Shown: positions 44,622-53,906 of the stretch, in pieces
How positions within the stretch are numbered: position 1 is the stretch's first letter
Layout of the letters: each line of letters begins with the position of its first letter
From: Desulfoferrobacter suflitae
GTDB lineage: Bacteria; Desulfobacterota; Syntrophobacteria; Syntrophobacterales; Syntrophobacteraceae
Length of the DNA stretch: 64,000 nucleotides
NCBI RefSeq assembly: GCF_022603395.1
Contig: NZ_JAIBKA010000004.1
Location: 412,828 to 476,827, forward strand
Reading direction: 5' to 3'
Position numbers and translations under genes: made by a program
The notes under the pieces: model-generated
Seen by the model: the letters and a program-made list of their open reading frames with translations, nothing else
What the model was told of the DNA's origin: nothing
The model's database searches: none

Positions 44622-45211
44622 GCTGGAATCCTTTCTGCCCGCCAGGAACAGCGTTGGCACTGCGGTGCGGGCAGCAGTGCCGTGCTGAATTGTGCAAAAC
44701 GGGAGGAAATGTTTTTGTCGGTACATTGCCATGAATAATTATGTTACCATCGATCGACAACGGGGGAGTATAAAAATTGGATGTATTTTTTTCTGCTCCG
44801 TCGTCCTTCATTGGTGCCCCGCACCCACGCACCATCTGACTTTTGTTGTTAATTCAGGAAGTTATATGCTGAACACGGTGCCGAACCTGGCCTTGTAGTG
44901 TAACTATATGAAATTTAAAGGAATAGCTCAAAAAAATGTTTGACATTGCAGTGAGTTGAGCAATAATTGACGGGGTGGAACGCGCTGTAGCCCGATACCT
45001 CAATCCTTTTGCCTCTGTAGCGGCGGCAGTGGCGGCGCGGCCGGAAATCCACCTTATGCATTGTTGCAATGCCCCTTCCGGGTCCTGCAGAGTGGATCAT
45101 CGTATGCGCAGGAGGAAAATGTATCTTTGCGGAAAGAGCGGATTTTGGGTGCAGCACGAGAGTAGGCCTTACTATTTTTTATCGGGCTCAATGCAATCAC
45201 AAGGAGAGGAA
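44622..45211 (+). promoter_or_regulatory. 590-base gap with a sigma70-type promoter for the binding-protein/kinase pair
   Basis: TTGACA (44940-44945) and AATAAT (44962-44967) with a 16-base spacer form a good sigma70-like promoter, about 245 bases before the binding-protein start. The long leader includes a GC-rich tract (GTAGCGGCGGCAGTGGCGGC, about 45017) and an AAGGAGAGGAA ribosome site at 45201-45211. No gene is supported in the rest. Confidence 0.5.
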
Positions 45212-46117
45212 ATGAAGAGTAAGCGGACGGCTTGGGGGCAAAGTGCAATTTTCTGTTACATTCTGATCCTCTGGTGTGTCATGGGCGTTGCCGGCTCAGG
45301 GTGGGCGGGCGACCTGAAAGAGGTCAAAGAAAAGGGGGTTGTCCGTCATCTGGGGGTTCCCTATGCCAACTTTGTCACCGGCAGCGGGGACGGACTGGAT
45401 GTTGAAATGGTGAAACTGTTCGCCGAACATCTGGGGGTCCGCTATGAATATGTTCAGACCACCTGGGATGATGTGATTCCCGATCTATCCGGCAAAAAAG
45501 TCAGGCCCGTTGGAGATGAGGTGGAAATCATCGGCGAGGTACCGATCAAGGGGGACATTGCGGCCAACGGTTTGACCATCCTGCCGTGGCGTGAAAAAGT
45601 GATTGATTATTCTGAACCGACCTTTCCCAATCAGGTCTGGTTGATTGCCCGCGCTGATGCTCCTCTCAATCCGATCCAACCCTCGGGCGATGTCGAAAAG
45701 GACATTGCGGCGGTTAAAGCGCAACTGAAAGGCAGCGAGATCATGGGAATGGCCGATACCTGCCTGGATCCCGTTCTCTATGGATTGGACAAAACAGGGG
45801 CCGTATGCACGTCGTTCAAGGGCAGTGTCAACGAACTGGTGCCGGCGGTAATAAACGGAGAGGCTACCGGCACTATTCAAGATGTGGCGGACGCTTTGCT
45901 GGCGGTGGAAAAATGGCCCGGCAAAGTAAAAATCATCGGACCGGTCTCGGCCATGCAAAACATGGGATATGGCTTTTCCAAGAATTCACCGGAATTGCGA
46001 GCGGCCTTCAACGAGTTTTTCAAACAATGCGTGCACGATGGGACCTACAACCGCATTGTGGAAAAGTACTACCCGGCGATCTTCAACTACTACCCGGAGT
46101 TCTTTGAGGTGAAGTAG
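45212..46117 (+). CDS. Periplasmic solute-binding protein, family 3 type
   Basis: 301 residues with a signal peptide (MKSKRTAWGQ, then a hydrophobic run ending GSGWAGD). The mature protein matches amino-acid-type binding proteins: RHLGVPYANFV, GLDVEMVKLFAEHLGVRYEY, and the ligand-binding region NGLTILPWREKVIDYSEPTF. The hybrid kinase gene starts 17 bases after it, so ligand-bound protein may feed the kinase rather than a transporter. No permease is nearby. A paralogue with near-identical layout lies at 53907. Confidence 0.88.
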   Translation: MKSKRTAWGQSAIFCYILILWCVMGVAGSGWAGDLKEVKEKGVVRHLGVPYANFVTGSGDGLDVEMVKLFAEHLGVRYEYVQTTWDDVIPDLSGKKVRPVGDEVEIIGEVPIKGDIAANGLTILPWREKVIDYSEPTFPNQVWLIARADAPLNPIQPSGDVEKDIAAVKAQLKGSEIMGMADTCLDPVLYGLDKTGAVCTSFKGSVNELVPAVINGEATGTIQDVADALLAVEKWPGKVKIIGPVSAMQNMGYGFSKNSPELRAAFNEFFKQCVHDGTYNRIVEKYYPAIFNYYPEFFEVK

Positions 46118-46134
46118 AAATTCAGGAGAACTGC

Positions 46135-48765
46135 ATGAAGTCCCTGCGGGGCATGTCTTCCACCAGCTTGAATTTAACGGCGGCTTTGGTGAACTTCGTA
46201 TTGGTCGCCTATATTGGCTTTCTGCTCTTTGCGCATTATCTATCCCAGGCGGAACTTCAGAAGGCAAGCCTCGCACAATTGAGCCAGGACAGTGAAAAGC
46301 GTGCTACGGCGGTCAGCTACTTTTACTCGGAACGTAAGAACGATTTAAGAGGTTTGGAAAAGAGTCGAGCGATTTCCATCTTTTTTGAAAACAAGGCCCT
46401 CGGAATGTCCATGGAATACGGGCTGAGGGCGAGTCTGCTCGGCATCTCCCAAGCTTTCGAAAGGTTGCTGCAGGAAAAGACACTGGGCGGGGACGGTGTC
46501 TATTCGCGCGTTGTATTCGTCGACATTTTGGGCGAGGTGCTGGTTGACTGCTATCTGGATCAATCGGAACTGGACGATATAAGCGATTGGCAACCTTTCT
46601 TGACTCCGGCCCAAAAGGACCCTGCCATCCTGGTCAAAGATTTTCATGGAGCGTTGCATGTTTTGGCCACGATCCCCTATTTTTTCAAGGGTGAATATGC
46701 CGGGCAGATTCTTGCCTGGATCAGGCCGCAGACGGTTTATGATCACTTGATACGAGTAGATGGCAGTCTTTCGCGGCGAGTGGTCTTTACCATCGCTTCC
46801 GACGGCCGCAGACTGTTGCGCAGGGAAGCCGATCCCTCCATGCAGTTCTCCTACCTGCCCAATTTTGCAGAGTTGGAAACCGGCCGGATCCATGACATTG
46901 ATGTCAAGGACAGAACGGGCAGACGGGAAAGAATTTTGGTGAGTATCGTTTCCATCGAGGATACTCCCTTCCGACTGGTGAGCCTCTTCCCGTCGGCGGA
47001 AGTGTTTGGAACCACGGCACCCTGGAAGCTTCCCCTGTCCATGGGGGTCTTGTCTTTGTTTATTCTGGGGGGCATGGCTTACGCCTGGAAAACCAATTCA
47101 CGCAACCTGATGCTGCGAGCCAACCTGGAGGCAACGGCCAAGAGCAAGCAGGAGGTGGAAGAAAAAAACCAGCAACTGCTCAAAGAAATTGCCGAACGTA
47201 AGCGGGCTGAGGCTGCCCTGGCCGAAAGCGAGGAAAGGTACCGAAGATTTTTTGAGGAGGACCTGTCCGGCGCTTTCATCATCGACCGGGAGGGGAACAT
47301 AGTGGCCTGCAATCCGGCCTTCGCAGAAATTTTCGGTTTTCCTTCGGTGGCGGCGGCCAAGCAGGCAAACGCCAAAGATGTCTATACCGATCTCAGGAAG
47401 CGCCAGATTTTTCTGGAAATGCTCAAGGCAGAAAAAAAGCTGATCAACCATGAATCGGAATACCGCCGCATCGACGGCACCATCATTCACACCACGGAAA
47501 ACGTCATCGGAACCTTTGACAGAGACGGCGAACTGATAGAGATCAAAGGCTTTATCGTGGACAATACGGAACGGCGAAGGCTCGAAGGCCAGTTGCGGCA
47601 ATCCCAGAAGATGGAAGCGATCGGCACTCTGGCCGGGGGCATTGCCCATGATTTCAACAACATCCTCACCGCCATCATCGGCAATGCGGAGATGGCGCTG
47701 TATAAGGTGCCCGAAGACGACCGGGTGAGGCATAATCTGGAACAGGTCATGAAGGCGGGCAATCGAGCGCGTGACCTGGTCAGGCAGATCCTCACATTCA
47801 GCCGGCAAAGCGAGCACGTGAGGAAACCGCTCAACATGAGTCTCATTGTGAAAGAAGCCCTGAAACTGCTGCGTGCTTCCCTGCCCACAACCATTGAGAT
47901 CCGGCAGGATATCCGCGCCGAATCGGCCATGGTCAACGCCGATCCAACACAAATTCATCAGGTGCTCATGAACCTTTGTGCCAATGCGTCCTATGCCATG
48001 CGTGCCCAGGGCGGCGTACTGAAGGTGAGCCTGCACAGCGTGGATGCTCATTCCTGCCCGCGCATCAGGAACCTGGAATTGCCCGACGGACCGTGTGTGG
48101 AACTGATGGTGAGCGATACCGGTACCGGTATGGATCCCGGCACCATGGAGAGAATGTTTGATCCTTTTTTTACCACCAAGGGTCCGGGAGAAGGCACCGG
48201 GATGGGACTGGCCATGGTTCACGGAACTGTCAAGAGCCATGGGGGAGCCATCATAGTGGACAGCGAACCGGGCAAGGGCAGCTCTTTCCGCCTCTACTTT
48301 CCGGTGGTGCGCGGATCGGCTGTTGACGAACCGCAGGCAAACATTCAGCTGCCCCGAGGCAGAGATTTGGGAAGGATTTTGCTGGTGGACGATGAAGACA
48401 TTATTCTCACCACCGGCCAGCAGATGCTGGAGTATCTGGGCTATGAAGTCGTCATCAAGAAAAGTGCTCCGGAGGCCCTCAAAGCGTTCCAGCTGCAGCC
48501 CGATCAGTTCAGCCTGGTCATCACCGATCAGACCATGCCGAAAATGACGGGCGCCGAACTGGCCAGGGAAATGCTCCGCATACGGCCGGAAATGCCAATC
48601 ATTCTGTGTACCGGATTCAGTGAGGTGATGGACCAGGAAATGGCCAAGTCCATAGGCATTCGTGAGTTTGTCATGAAGCCCTTTGTGTTCAGCGAACTTG
48701 CCGACTTGGCCAAGAAAGTACTTAACGGAGATCTCAATGACCGCGGTCAGACTGCCAACTCGTAG
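46135..48765 (+). CDS. Hybrid sensor histidine kinase
   Basis: 876 residues. Membrane helices at about 14-36 and 299-318 enclose a periplasmic sensor of 260 residues. A coiled coil (330-362) and PAS domain (363-480) follow, then the kinase core: His505 in GGIAHDFNNILTAIIG, N-box NLCANASYAM, G1 SDTGTGMDPG, and G2 GEGTGMGLAM, all intact. A C-terminal receiver (about 747-865) has acidic D752-D753-E754, phospho-acceptor Asp798 and Lys848. Co-encoded with the binding protein at 45212, it probably reports its ligand. Its 3' end overlaps the convergent peptidase gene by 19 bases. Confidence 0.92.
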   Translation: MKSLRGMSSTSLNLTAALVNFVLVAYIGFLLFAHYLSQAELQKASLAQLSQDSEKRATAVSYFYSERKNDLRGLEKSRAISIFFENKALGMSMEYGLRASLLGISQAFERLLQEKTLGGDGVYSRVVFVDILGEVLVDCYLDQSELDDISDWQPFLTPAQKDPAILVKDFHGALHVLATIPYFFKGEYAGQILAWIRPQTVYDHLIRVDGSLSRRVVFTIASDGRRLLRREADPSMQFSYLPNFAELETGRIHDIDVKDRTGRRERILVSIVSIEDTPFRLVSLFPSAEVFGTTAPWKLPLSMGVLSLFILGGMAYAWKTNSRNLMLRANLEATAKSKQEVEEKNQQLLKEIAERKRAEAALAESEERYRRFFEEDLSGAFIIDREGNIVACNPAFAEIFGFPSVAAAKQANAKDVYTDLRKRQIFLEMLKAEKKLINHESEYRRIDGTIIHTTENVIGTFDRDGELIEIKGFIVDNTERRRLEGQLRQSQKMEAIGTLAGGIAHDFNNILTAIIGNAEMALYKVPEDDRVRHNLEQVMKAGNRARDLVRQILTFSRQSEHVRKPLNMSLIVKEALKLLRASLPTTIEIRQDIRAESAMVNADPTQIHQVLMNLCANASYAMRAQGGVLKVSLHSVDAHSCPRIRNLELPDGPCVELMVSDTGTGMDPGTMERMFDPFFTTKGPGEGTGMGLAMVHGTVKSHGGAIIVDSEPGKGSSFRLYFPVVRGSAVDEPQANIQLPRGRDLGRILLVDDEDIILTTGQQMLEYLGYEVVIKKSAPEALKAFQLQPDQFSLVITDQTMPKMTGAELAREMLRIRPEMPIILCTGFSEVMDQEMAKSIGIREFVMKPFVFSELADLAKKVLNGDLNDRGQTANS

Positions 48766-50117
48766 AAGAGAGCGGCAGCCGATCTGATCCCGCGGTGGAA
48801 ATCTTCCAGGGAAAACCGTTCGTTGGGAGAATGTGCTCCGTCGTCCGGACTTCCCCAGCCCATAAGCAGGATACTGTCCAATCCCAGAACTTCCTTAAAG
48901 AGATTCACTATCGGGATCGATCCTCCCTCGCGAATGAAAACCGGTGCCTTGCCGAAACCGGTCTCAATGGCTCGGGCGGCGGCTTTGACACTGACCTGAT
49001 CGCGCGTTACCAGCACCGGTTCGGCGCCGTGCAGTTCGGTGATCTGAACTCGTACTCCGGAAGGGGTCAGCGATCGGATGTAGTCCTTGAAGAGCGCGTT
49101 TATGACGTTTGGCTTCTGATCGGGCACCAGCCGCATGCTGACCTTGGCTCCCGCCCTCGCAGGTATGACGGTTTTGGCTCCCTCGCCGGAGAACCCACCC
49201 CATATGCCGTTGACGTCGAGCGTGGGGCGAGCGGTCTTCCGCTCCATGGGTGAGTAATCCCCTTCTCCCACCAATTCTTCGACTCCCAGGTATTCCTTCA
49301 GCTGGTTTTCGTCGAATGAGAGCGACGCCATTTCTTCCCGTTCCCACTGCTCGAGAGGCAGCACGTCGGCATAGAAATTGGGGATGGCGATGCTGCCGTC
49401 CGGCTTCTTCAATGCGGAGATCATCGTGCAAAGGGCCTGCAGGGGGTTGGCCACCAGCCCGCCAAAGCTTCCCGAGTGCAAATCGATTCTGGGTCCCTGC
49501 AGATCCAATTGCAGATAGGAGAGACCTCGCAACCCGTAGGTTATGGCGGGGGTACCCTGGGCGAACTGGGAGCTGTCGGATACGGCCACGGCGTTGGCCT
49601 TGAGCTGATCCTGGTGTGACTTGAGAAAGGCACCGAGGTTGGGACTGCCGATTTCCTCCTCGCCTTCAACCAGCACCTTGACGTTGATGGGCAGTTTCCC
49701 CGACACGGCCAAGACCGCCTCGATGGCCTTGAGGTAGGTGAAAAACTGCCCCTTGTCGTCACTGGCCCCACGCGCGTACACATAACCTTCGCGGATCGAT
49801 GGAGTGAATGGTGGAGTGGTCCATTCCTCCAGCGGCTCCGGGGGCTGCACGTCATAGTGGCCGTAAATGAGCAGGGTGGGGCCGTCGGGGTAGGGGCAAT
49901 GCTCGCCGTAAACCACCGGATGACGTTCGGTTTCAGTCAGTTTGGTATGGAACTCGAGGCGCTTTAGGTGATTGAAAACCCACTCGGCCGCCCGTCGCAC
50001 ATCAACGGCGTGCCGGCTGTAGGTGCTGACGCTCGGTATGCGAAGAAACTCCAGGAGCTCCTCGACGTAGCGTTTTCGATTGCCGTCAATTTTGCCAAGC
50101 GTTTCCTTTGGAATCAT
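48747..50117 (-). CDS. M20 family dipeptidase
   Basis: 456 residues, a cytosolic dizinc peptidase of the CNDP/dipeptidase subgroup. Metal and catalytic text: YGHYDVQPPEPLEEW, ARGASDDKGQFFTYL, LVEGEEEIGSPNLG, DSSQFAQGTPAITYGLRGL, and near the end GWGSPDDGAHSPNERFSLEDF. A dimerisation lid lies between about 220 and 330. It converges on the hybrid kinase gene. Its substrate is likely dipeptides. Confidence 0.93.
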   Translation of the reverse strand: MIPKETLGKIDGNRKRYVEELLEFLRIPSVSTYSRHAVDVRRAAEWVFNHLKRLEFHTKLTETERHPVVYGEHCPYPDGPTLLIYGHYDVQPPEPLEEWTTPPFTPSIREGYVYARGASDDKGQFFTYLKAIEAVLAVSGKLPINVKVLVEGEEEIGSPNLGAFLKSHQDQLKANAVAVSDSSQFAQGTPAITYGLRGLSYLQLDLQGPRIDLHSGSFGGLVANPLQALCTMISALKKPDGSIAIPNFYADVLPLEQWEREEMASLSFDENQLKEYLGVEELVGEGDYSPMERKTARPTLDVNGIWGGFSGEGAKTVIPARAGAKVSMRLVPDQKPNVINALFKDYIRSLTPSGVRVQITELHGAEPVLVTRDQVSVKAAARAIETGFGKAPVFIREGGSIPIVNLFKEVLGLDSILLMGWGSPDDGAHSPNERFSLEDFHRGIRSAAALFYELAV

Positions 50118-50340
50118 GCAATACTCTCCTTGGTTTATATCTTTCTGTTGGAGGCCATGATAGCATAAAATTCAGCGAACATGGCACAAGGAAAATGACT
50201 AATGCCCCCGCAGGGGGTGTGCTTTGTCTCCACAGGTCGTTATGCTGCAGGCGGGAGTGTGGCCCGCCGGTGCGAGATGATGTACAATGGCATTGGCCGA
50301 GATGATATGCGCGGATGCGGTGCAAGGGTAATTGTCGATC

Positions 50341-51471
50341 ATGGGAGTGCATTTCGAAATCTTTTCCAGCGTTGAAGACATTGACCGGCGGTTGTGGAAT
50401 CAGCTGGCCGTCACTGCGAACCCGATGATGGAATGGGAATATTTTTACTGCCTGGAAAAGTCGGCTTCGGTTTCCCGCCAGAGGGGCTACCAGCCCAGCC
50501 ACATCGTGGCCTATGACGGGCGCCGCCCGGTGGCGCTGGCACCGCTCTACGAGCGTGATCGCGCGTGGGTGGAGTTCGGCGACGGGGGGTTGATCGAATT
50601 TTTAGGAGAACTGACCGGTCTCCCGTTTCAGCGCGGTCTGGTGGGTACCATTCCGTTCACTCCGGTTCCGGGGTACCAGTTTCTGCATCACCCGGAAGTG
50701 TCCTATGCCGATGCCTGCAATATGCTGCTGGACTACATCGATTTCCGATGTGAGACACAGAATCTTTCCACCGCCAGGATCTATTTCTTGAACCAGGCGG
50801 CGCCTGTGCTCCACTCACTCCTTTCGCAACGGGGATACATCCGCCTGAGCAGCGACTATTGCGCATGGTTCAATCACGCCTACACGAGTTTTGACGACTA
50901 TCTCGGCTCCTTCAAATCGAGCCGAAGAACCAAAATCAAAAGGGAGATTCGCACCATTCGAGAAAGCGGAATTGAAGTGGAGATGCTGCCCGGCACCACA
51001 GCACCCGGAGAATATTTCAATGAAATGTACCAGCTCTACGAGCAGACATGGGAAAAACATATGGGACCGGCGCTGCGCCCGTTTTTAAATGCGACGTTTT
51101 TTCGCCTCCTGGGACAAGTCTTTTCCCACAGGAGCAGCTTTTCCGTTGCGCGTCGTGGGAATCAGAATATCGCTTTGGCCATTTTCTATCACAAGGCAGG
51201 CAGTCTATACGGCCGTTACTGGGGATGCCACCAAGAGGTCCCCTTCCTGCATTTCGTCACTTGTTACTACCATCCCATTGAGTTTGCCATAAAAAATGGA
51301 TTCGACATGATGGATCCCGGTTTCGGGGGAGAGCACAAAACCATCCGCGGCTATGAACCGGTGCCGGTCTATCACTACATAAAATTTTACGGAGAACAGC
51401 AGCGGCGCATTGCCGGTTTGATCCTCAAACAGGTCGGGGTTCCCTTTGGCAAGCCGTATCGACGCACTTGA
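50341..51471 (+). CDS. FemAB/GNAT-like protein (COG3146 type)
   Basis: 376 residues. The sequence matches the large bacterial family with a GNAT-like fold described as peptidogalycan biosynthesis/recognition: NPMMEWEYFYCLEKSASVS near the N-terminus, IFYHKAGSLYGRYWGCHQEV, LHFVTCYYHPIEFAI and a terminal FGGEHKTIRGYEPVPVYHYI. The basic FKSSRRTKIKREIRTIRESG is typical and may bind a tRNA or acidic substrate. An ATG at 50341 or a TTG at 50332 (closer to AAGGG) could be the start. Enzymatic role is not established. Confidence 0.85.
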   Translation: MGVHFEIFSSVEDIDRRLWNQLAVTANPMMEWEYFYCLEKSASVSRQRGYQPSHIVAYDGRRPVALAPLYERDRAWVEFGDGGLIEFLGELTGLPFQRGLVGTIPFTPVPGYQFLHHPEVSYADACNMLLDYIDFRCETQNLSTARIYFLNQAAPVLHSLLSQRGYIRLSSDYCAWFNHAYTSFDDYLGSFKSSRRTKIKREIRTIRESGIEVEMLPGTTAPGEYFNEMYQLYEQTWEKHMGPALRPFLNATFFRLLGQVFSHRSSFSVARRGNQNIALAIFYHKAGSLYGRYWGCHQEVPFLHFVTCYYHPIEFAIKNGFDMMDPGFGGEHKTIRGYEPVPVYHYIKFYGEQQRRIAGLILKQVGVPFGKPYRRT

Positions 51472-51547
51472 TGCGGTGCGGCAGTCGATCAGCCGGCGCG
51501 ATTTCGACCCGGGTCAAAACCCCGCCCCCAGTGTGTGCAGCGCAGCC

Positions 51548-52054
51548 CTAAAAGCCAAAGAAAAATGAAAATCCCGGAGCAAAAAACGGTTGGCAACCGG
51601 GATACCAGCACGAATAGGGTGCGTAATAGTAGGGTTGGTAATAGTAGGGGCTGCCCCAGCCATAGTAACCGTAATAGGGATACCGATAATACGGTCGGTA
51701 GTAGCCTCTCGCGTAGGGCCTGTAATATGGTCTGTAGTACCTGTCATGACGGTGTCTGTCGTAAGGTTTATAGTAGTGCCCCTTGTAGGAACCGGATCGA
51801 TGACCGTAGTAGCGGTTGTTGGGTGCGCCCCGATAGTGGCCGCTGCTTGATCCGTAGTAGCGGTTGTCGTATCGTCCCTGCTGCATGGCGGACGGCCGCG
51901 CGTAGCTCCCCCTTGGTCCCTGACCATGACTGCGGTAGCTTGGCCGGCCTCCTGCTCCCTTGGAATGGTTGCGTGCATACGTCGGCACTGCCAGAAGGAG
52001 CATGCACAGCACCGCAATGATTGCCGCCAAAGGTTTGAAAGTTTTAGTGCCCAT
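51548..52054 (-). CDS. Exported Tyr/Arg/Gly-rich low-complexity protein
   Basis: 168 residues. A good signal peptide (KPLAAIIAVLCMLLLAVPTYA) precedes a body made almost wholly of Tyr, Arg, Gly, Pro, Ser and His, with repeats such as YYRPYYRPYARGYYRPYY and YYQPYYYAPY, ending CWYPGCQPFFAPGFSFFFGF with two Cys. It lacks any globular domain. Such Tyr-rich exports may form surface coats or adhesive or fibrous material, or crosslink by dityrosine. That is inference. Start ATG 52054 has a GGGAGGC site. Confidence 0.75.
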   Translation of the reverse strand: MGTKTFKPLAAIIAVLCMLLLAVPTYARNHSKGAGGRPSYRSHGQGPRGSYARPSAMQQGRYDNRYYGSSSGHYRGAPNNRYYGHRSGSYKGHYYKPYDRHRHDRYYRPYYRPYARGYYRPYYRYPYYGYYGWGSPYYYQPYYYAPYSCWYPGCQPFFAPGFSFFFGF

Positions 52055-52466
52055 GGTCTTGCCTCCCTGTTTAGGTCTGCATCTTTAGTATAATCAGCTC
52101 CTGCAAAATACGAAAGAGCAAAACGACACCGTCCAATACTCCCATGCCGTATTCGATGGACCTGTTCCAGAGGCTCTCACATTGTTTTTGCTTGACATTT
52201 TACGCATATTGCTGTTTTGAATATTTGCTGTGACTTTTATAAGTCATACTTTCAGGGGCTTAGTAACTTTTCCACTTTTTCAAGAGTCTGATTCAAGAGC
52301 CGTTCCCTCGTTCATGTTCGTGTGGGTCTGAATGCGTCATTTGACGGCCGATGTGTATTTCCGGTCATTCCCGTGCAGCCGTGTACCTTTTGGGGCAGCT
52401 CCAGGGATGCATTTTAAAAGCCCGTGGGTGATAACATTTCAACAGTGAAAAAAGGAGGATTTGACC
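52055..52466. other. 412-base divergent gap between the Tyr-rich gene and HU
   Basis: No gene is supported. AT-rich stretches (GCTTGACATTTTACGCATAT near 52190) resemble promoter material. A palindrome TGACTT-TTAT-AAGTCA lies at about 52231-52246 and may be an operator. AAAGGAGG at about 52451 is the HU ribosome site. Confidence 0.4.
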
Positions 52467-52760
52467 ATGACAAAGGCGGAGCTTGTAGCAAAACTGGCAC
52501 AAGAGGTCGAGATCAGCAAGAAGAAGGCGAGCGAAGCGGTCGATGCCGCCCTCGCCTCCATCAAAGATGCTGTTCGGGCCGGGGAAACCGTCAATTTTAT
52601 CGGCTTTGGCAGCTTCAAGATGGTTGAGCGGGCCGCGCGGGAAGGGCGCGATCCGCGAAGCGGCAGGCCCTTGAAGATTCCCGCCAGGAAAACGGTAAAA
52701 TTCAGCGCCGGCAAAGCATTCAAGGAAATGCTCAACGACGGGAAAAAGAAAAAGAAATAG
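52467..52760 (+). CDS. HU-family DNA-binding protein
   Basis: 97 residues, a small basic nucleoid protein that forms dimers and bends DNA. It begins MTKAELVAKLAQEVEISKKK and contains the DNA-binding arm text GRDPRSGRPLKIPARKTVKF, typical of HU. It ends in a Lys run (GKKKKK). ATG 52467 follows AAAGGAGG closely. Its paralogue number in the genome is unknown. Confidence 0.95.
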   Translation: MTKAELVAKLAQEVEISKKKASEAVDAALASIKDAVRAGETVNFIGFGSFKMVERAAREGRDPRSGRPLKIPARKTVKFSAGKAFKEMLNDGKKKKK

Positions 52761-52832
52761 GAGCCCGATTCTTGTGATCACAACGTTGGCAGCTCTGATG
52801 GATCCAGTAAATTAAGAAAAAGGGAGGGTTTT

Positions 52833-53303
52833 ATGAGAAAAGTTAACTTAACAGTCATTTTGCTTCTTGCGTTGTTCTTGGTGTTAAACACGATCGCTTT
52901 CGCGAAGAATCCGGTAGAGATTGTTACGCCGAATGCTCCCGCTCCCCTTGGTGATTACTCCCAGGGTATCCGGTATGGGCAACTTTTGTTCACAGCCGGT
53001 CAGATAGGGATAAATCCCCTTACTGGTACATTGCCTGATGGCTTGTACGCTCAGTCTGTGCAAGTAATGGAAAACCTCAAAGCCATCCTGGAAGAGGCTC
53101 AGTTAGACTTTTGTGACGTGGTGTCGACAACAGTCTATCTTGCACCAGGGGTAACCTCCTCTGATTTTACAAGTGTTTATGGCGGATATTTTATTGATAA
53201 GAAGGGAAAACCGTGTCCTCACTTCCCTGCTCGGTCAACCATTACTGCTGCTGGTATACCTTTGGGGGCACTCGTCGAAGTCCAAATGATTGCTGGGAAG
53301 TAG
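52833..53303 (+). CDS. RidA/YjgF-family protein with signal peptide
   Basis: 156 residues. Cytosolic RidA proteins hydrolyse reactive enamine/imine intermediates; this one begins with a clear signal (VNLTVILLLALFLVLNTIAFA) and should be exported. The RidA core is intact: PLGDYSQGIRYGQLLFTAGQ, GVTSSDFTSVY, and the Arg of the active site in PHFPARSTITAAGIPLGALV. Only two internal Cys are seen (FCDV, PCPH). AGGGAGG precedes ATG 52833. Confidence 0.88.
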   Translation: MRKVNLTVILLLALFLVLNTIAFAKNPVEIVTPNAPAPLGDYSQGIRYGQLLFTAGQIGINPLTGTLPDGLYAQSVQVMENLKAILEEAQLDFCDVVSTTVYLAPGVTSSDFTSVYGGYFIDKKGKPCPHFPARSTITAAGIPLGALVEVQMIAGK

Positions 53304-53906
53304 AAGCGAATTCGACCATTGTTGAGTTTCGTCGGGCGCTGGCGTGGCGAAACCCAACAAGGCCGTTTTCCACAGTTGGTAAGATTCAGCCGTCGCTGCT
53401 CACCCTCAACATTTTGGCGGTGCCAAGCTTCGGTTTTTGATTATATCTGTTAAGGAAAGCATCATTCATCTTTATGCCCGCAGCTACTGATGGGTTTCGT
53501 TATCGCCTCACCTATCCTTGCCCCCAATCACTGATAAAGGGATGGATGGAGCGAAGCGAAACCCGTCAACCAGGTCTGCGGGCAATGACACATCTAATGC
53601 ATAACCGGTACACAACGCGGCCTGGTGGATACGTTTCCTGGTCGACAGGGCTGTGAAGTGACGACCCCATGCGGAAGTCAAATTTCATTGCCTCAGGCCG
53701 GAATTGCTGTTAGCATGGCTTAACTTTAACTCTGACATAATTTGAACCGATCTGACCGGAAACAACCAATCTCCATGGGGTGGCCATTGTGGTGCTGCCG
53801 GATTAGGGGACCCGAGTCCCACGCAAAGCGTAATCCTGGCAGCCGTTGCCAAGAGCGACCACAAAAGGTATTGCCCGAAAAGGTTCCTGCTCCTCAGGAG
53901 GGCGCC
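53304..53906. repeat. 603-base gap with two diverged GGGTTTCGC-type inverted repeats
   Basis: At 53321-53360 GTTGAGTTTCG and CGAAACCCAACAA form an imperfect palindrome just after the ridA stop. At 53489-53567 GATGGGTTTCG is answered by GCGAAACCCGTC after GGATGGATGGAGCGAA. Both are related to the longer elements at 26148 and 59558. No gene is supported; GCCGTGC at the end contains the next start. Open frames across the repeats have no ribosome site. Confidence 0.65.
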
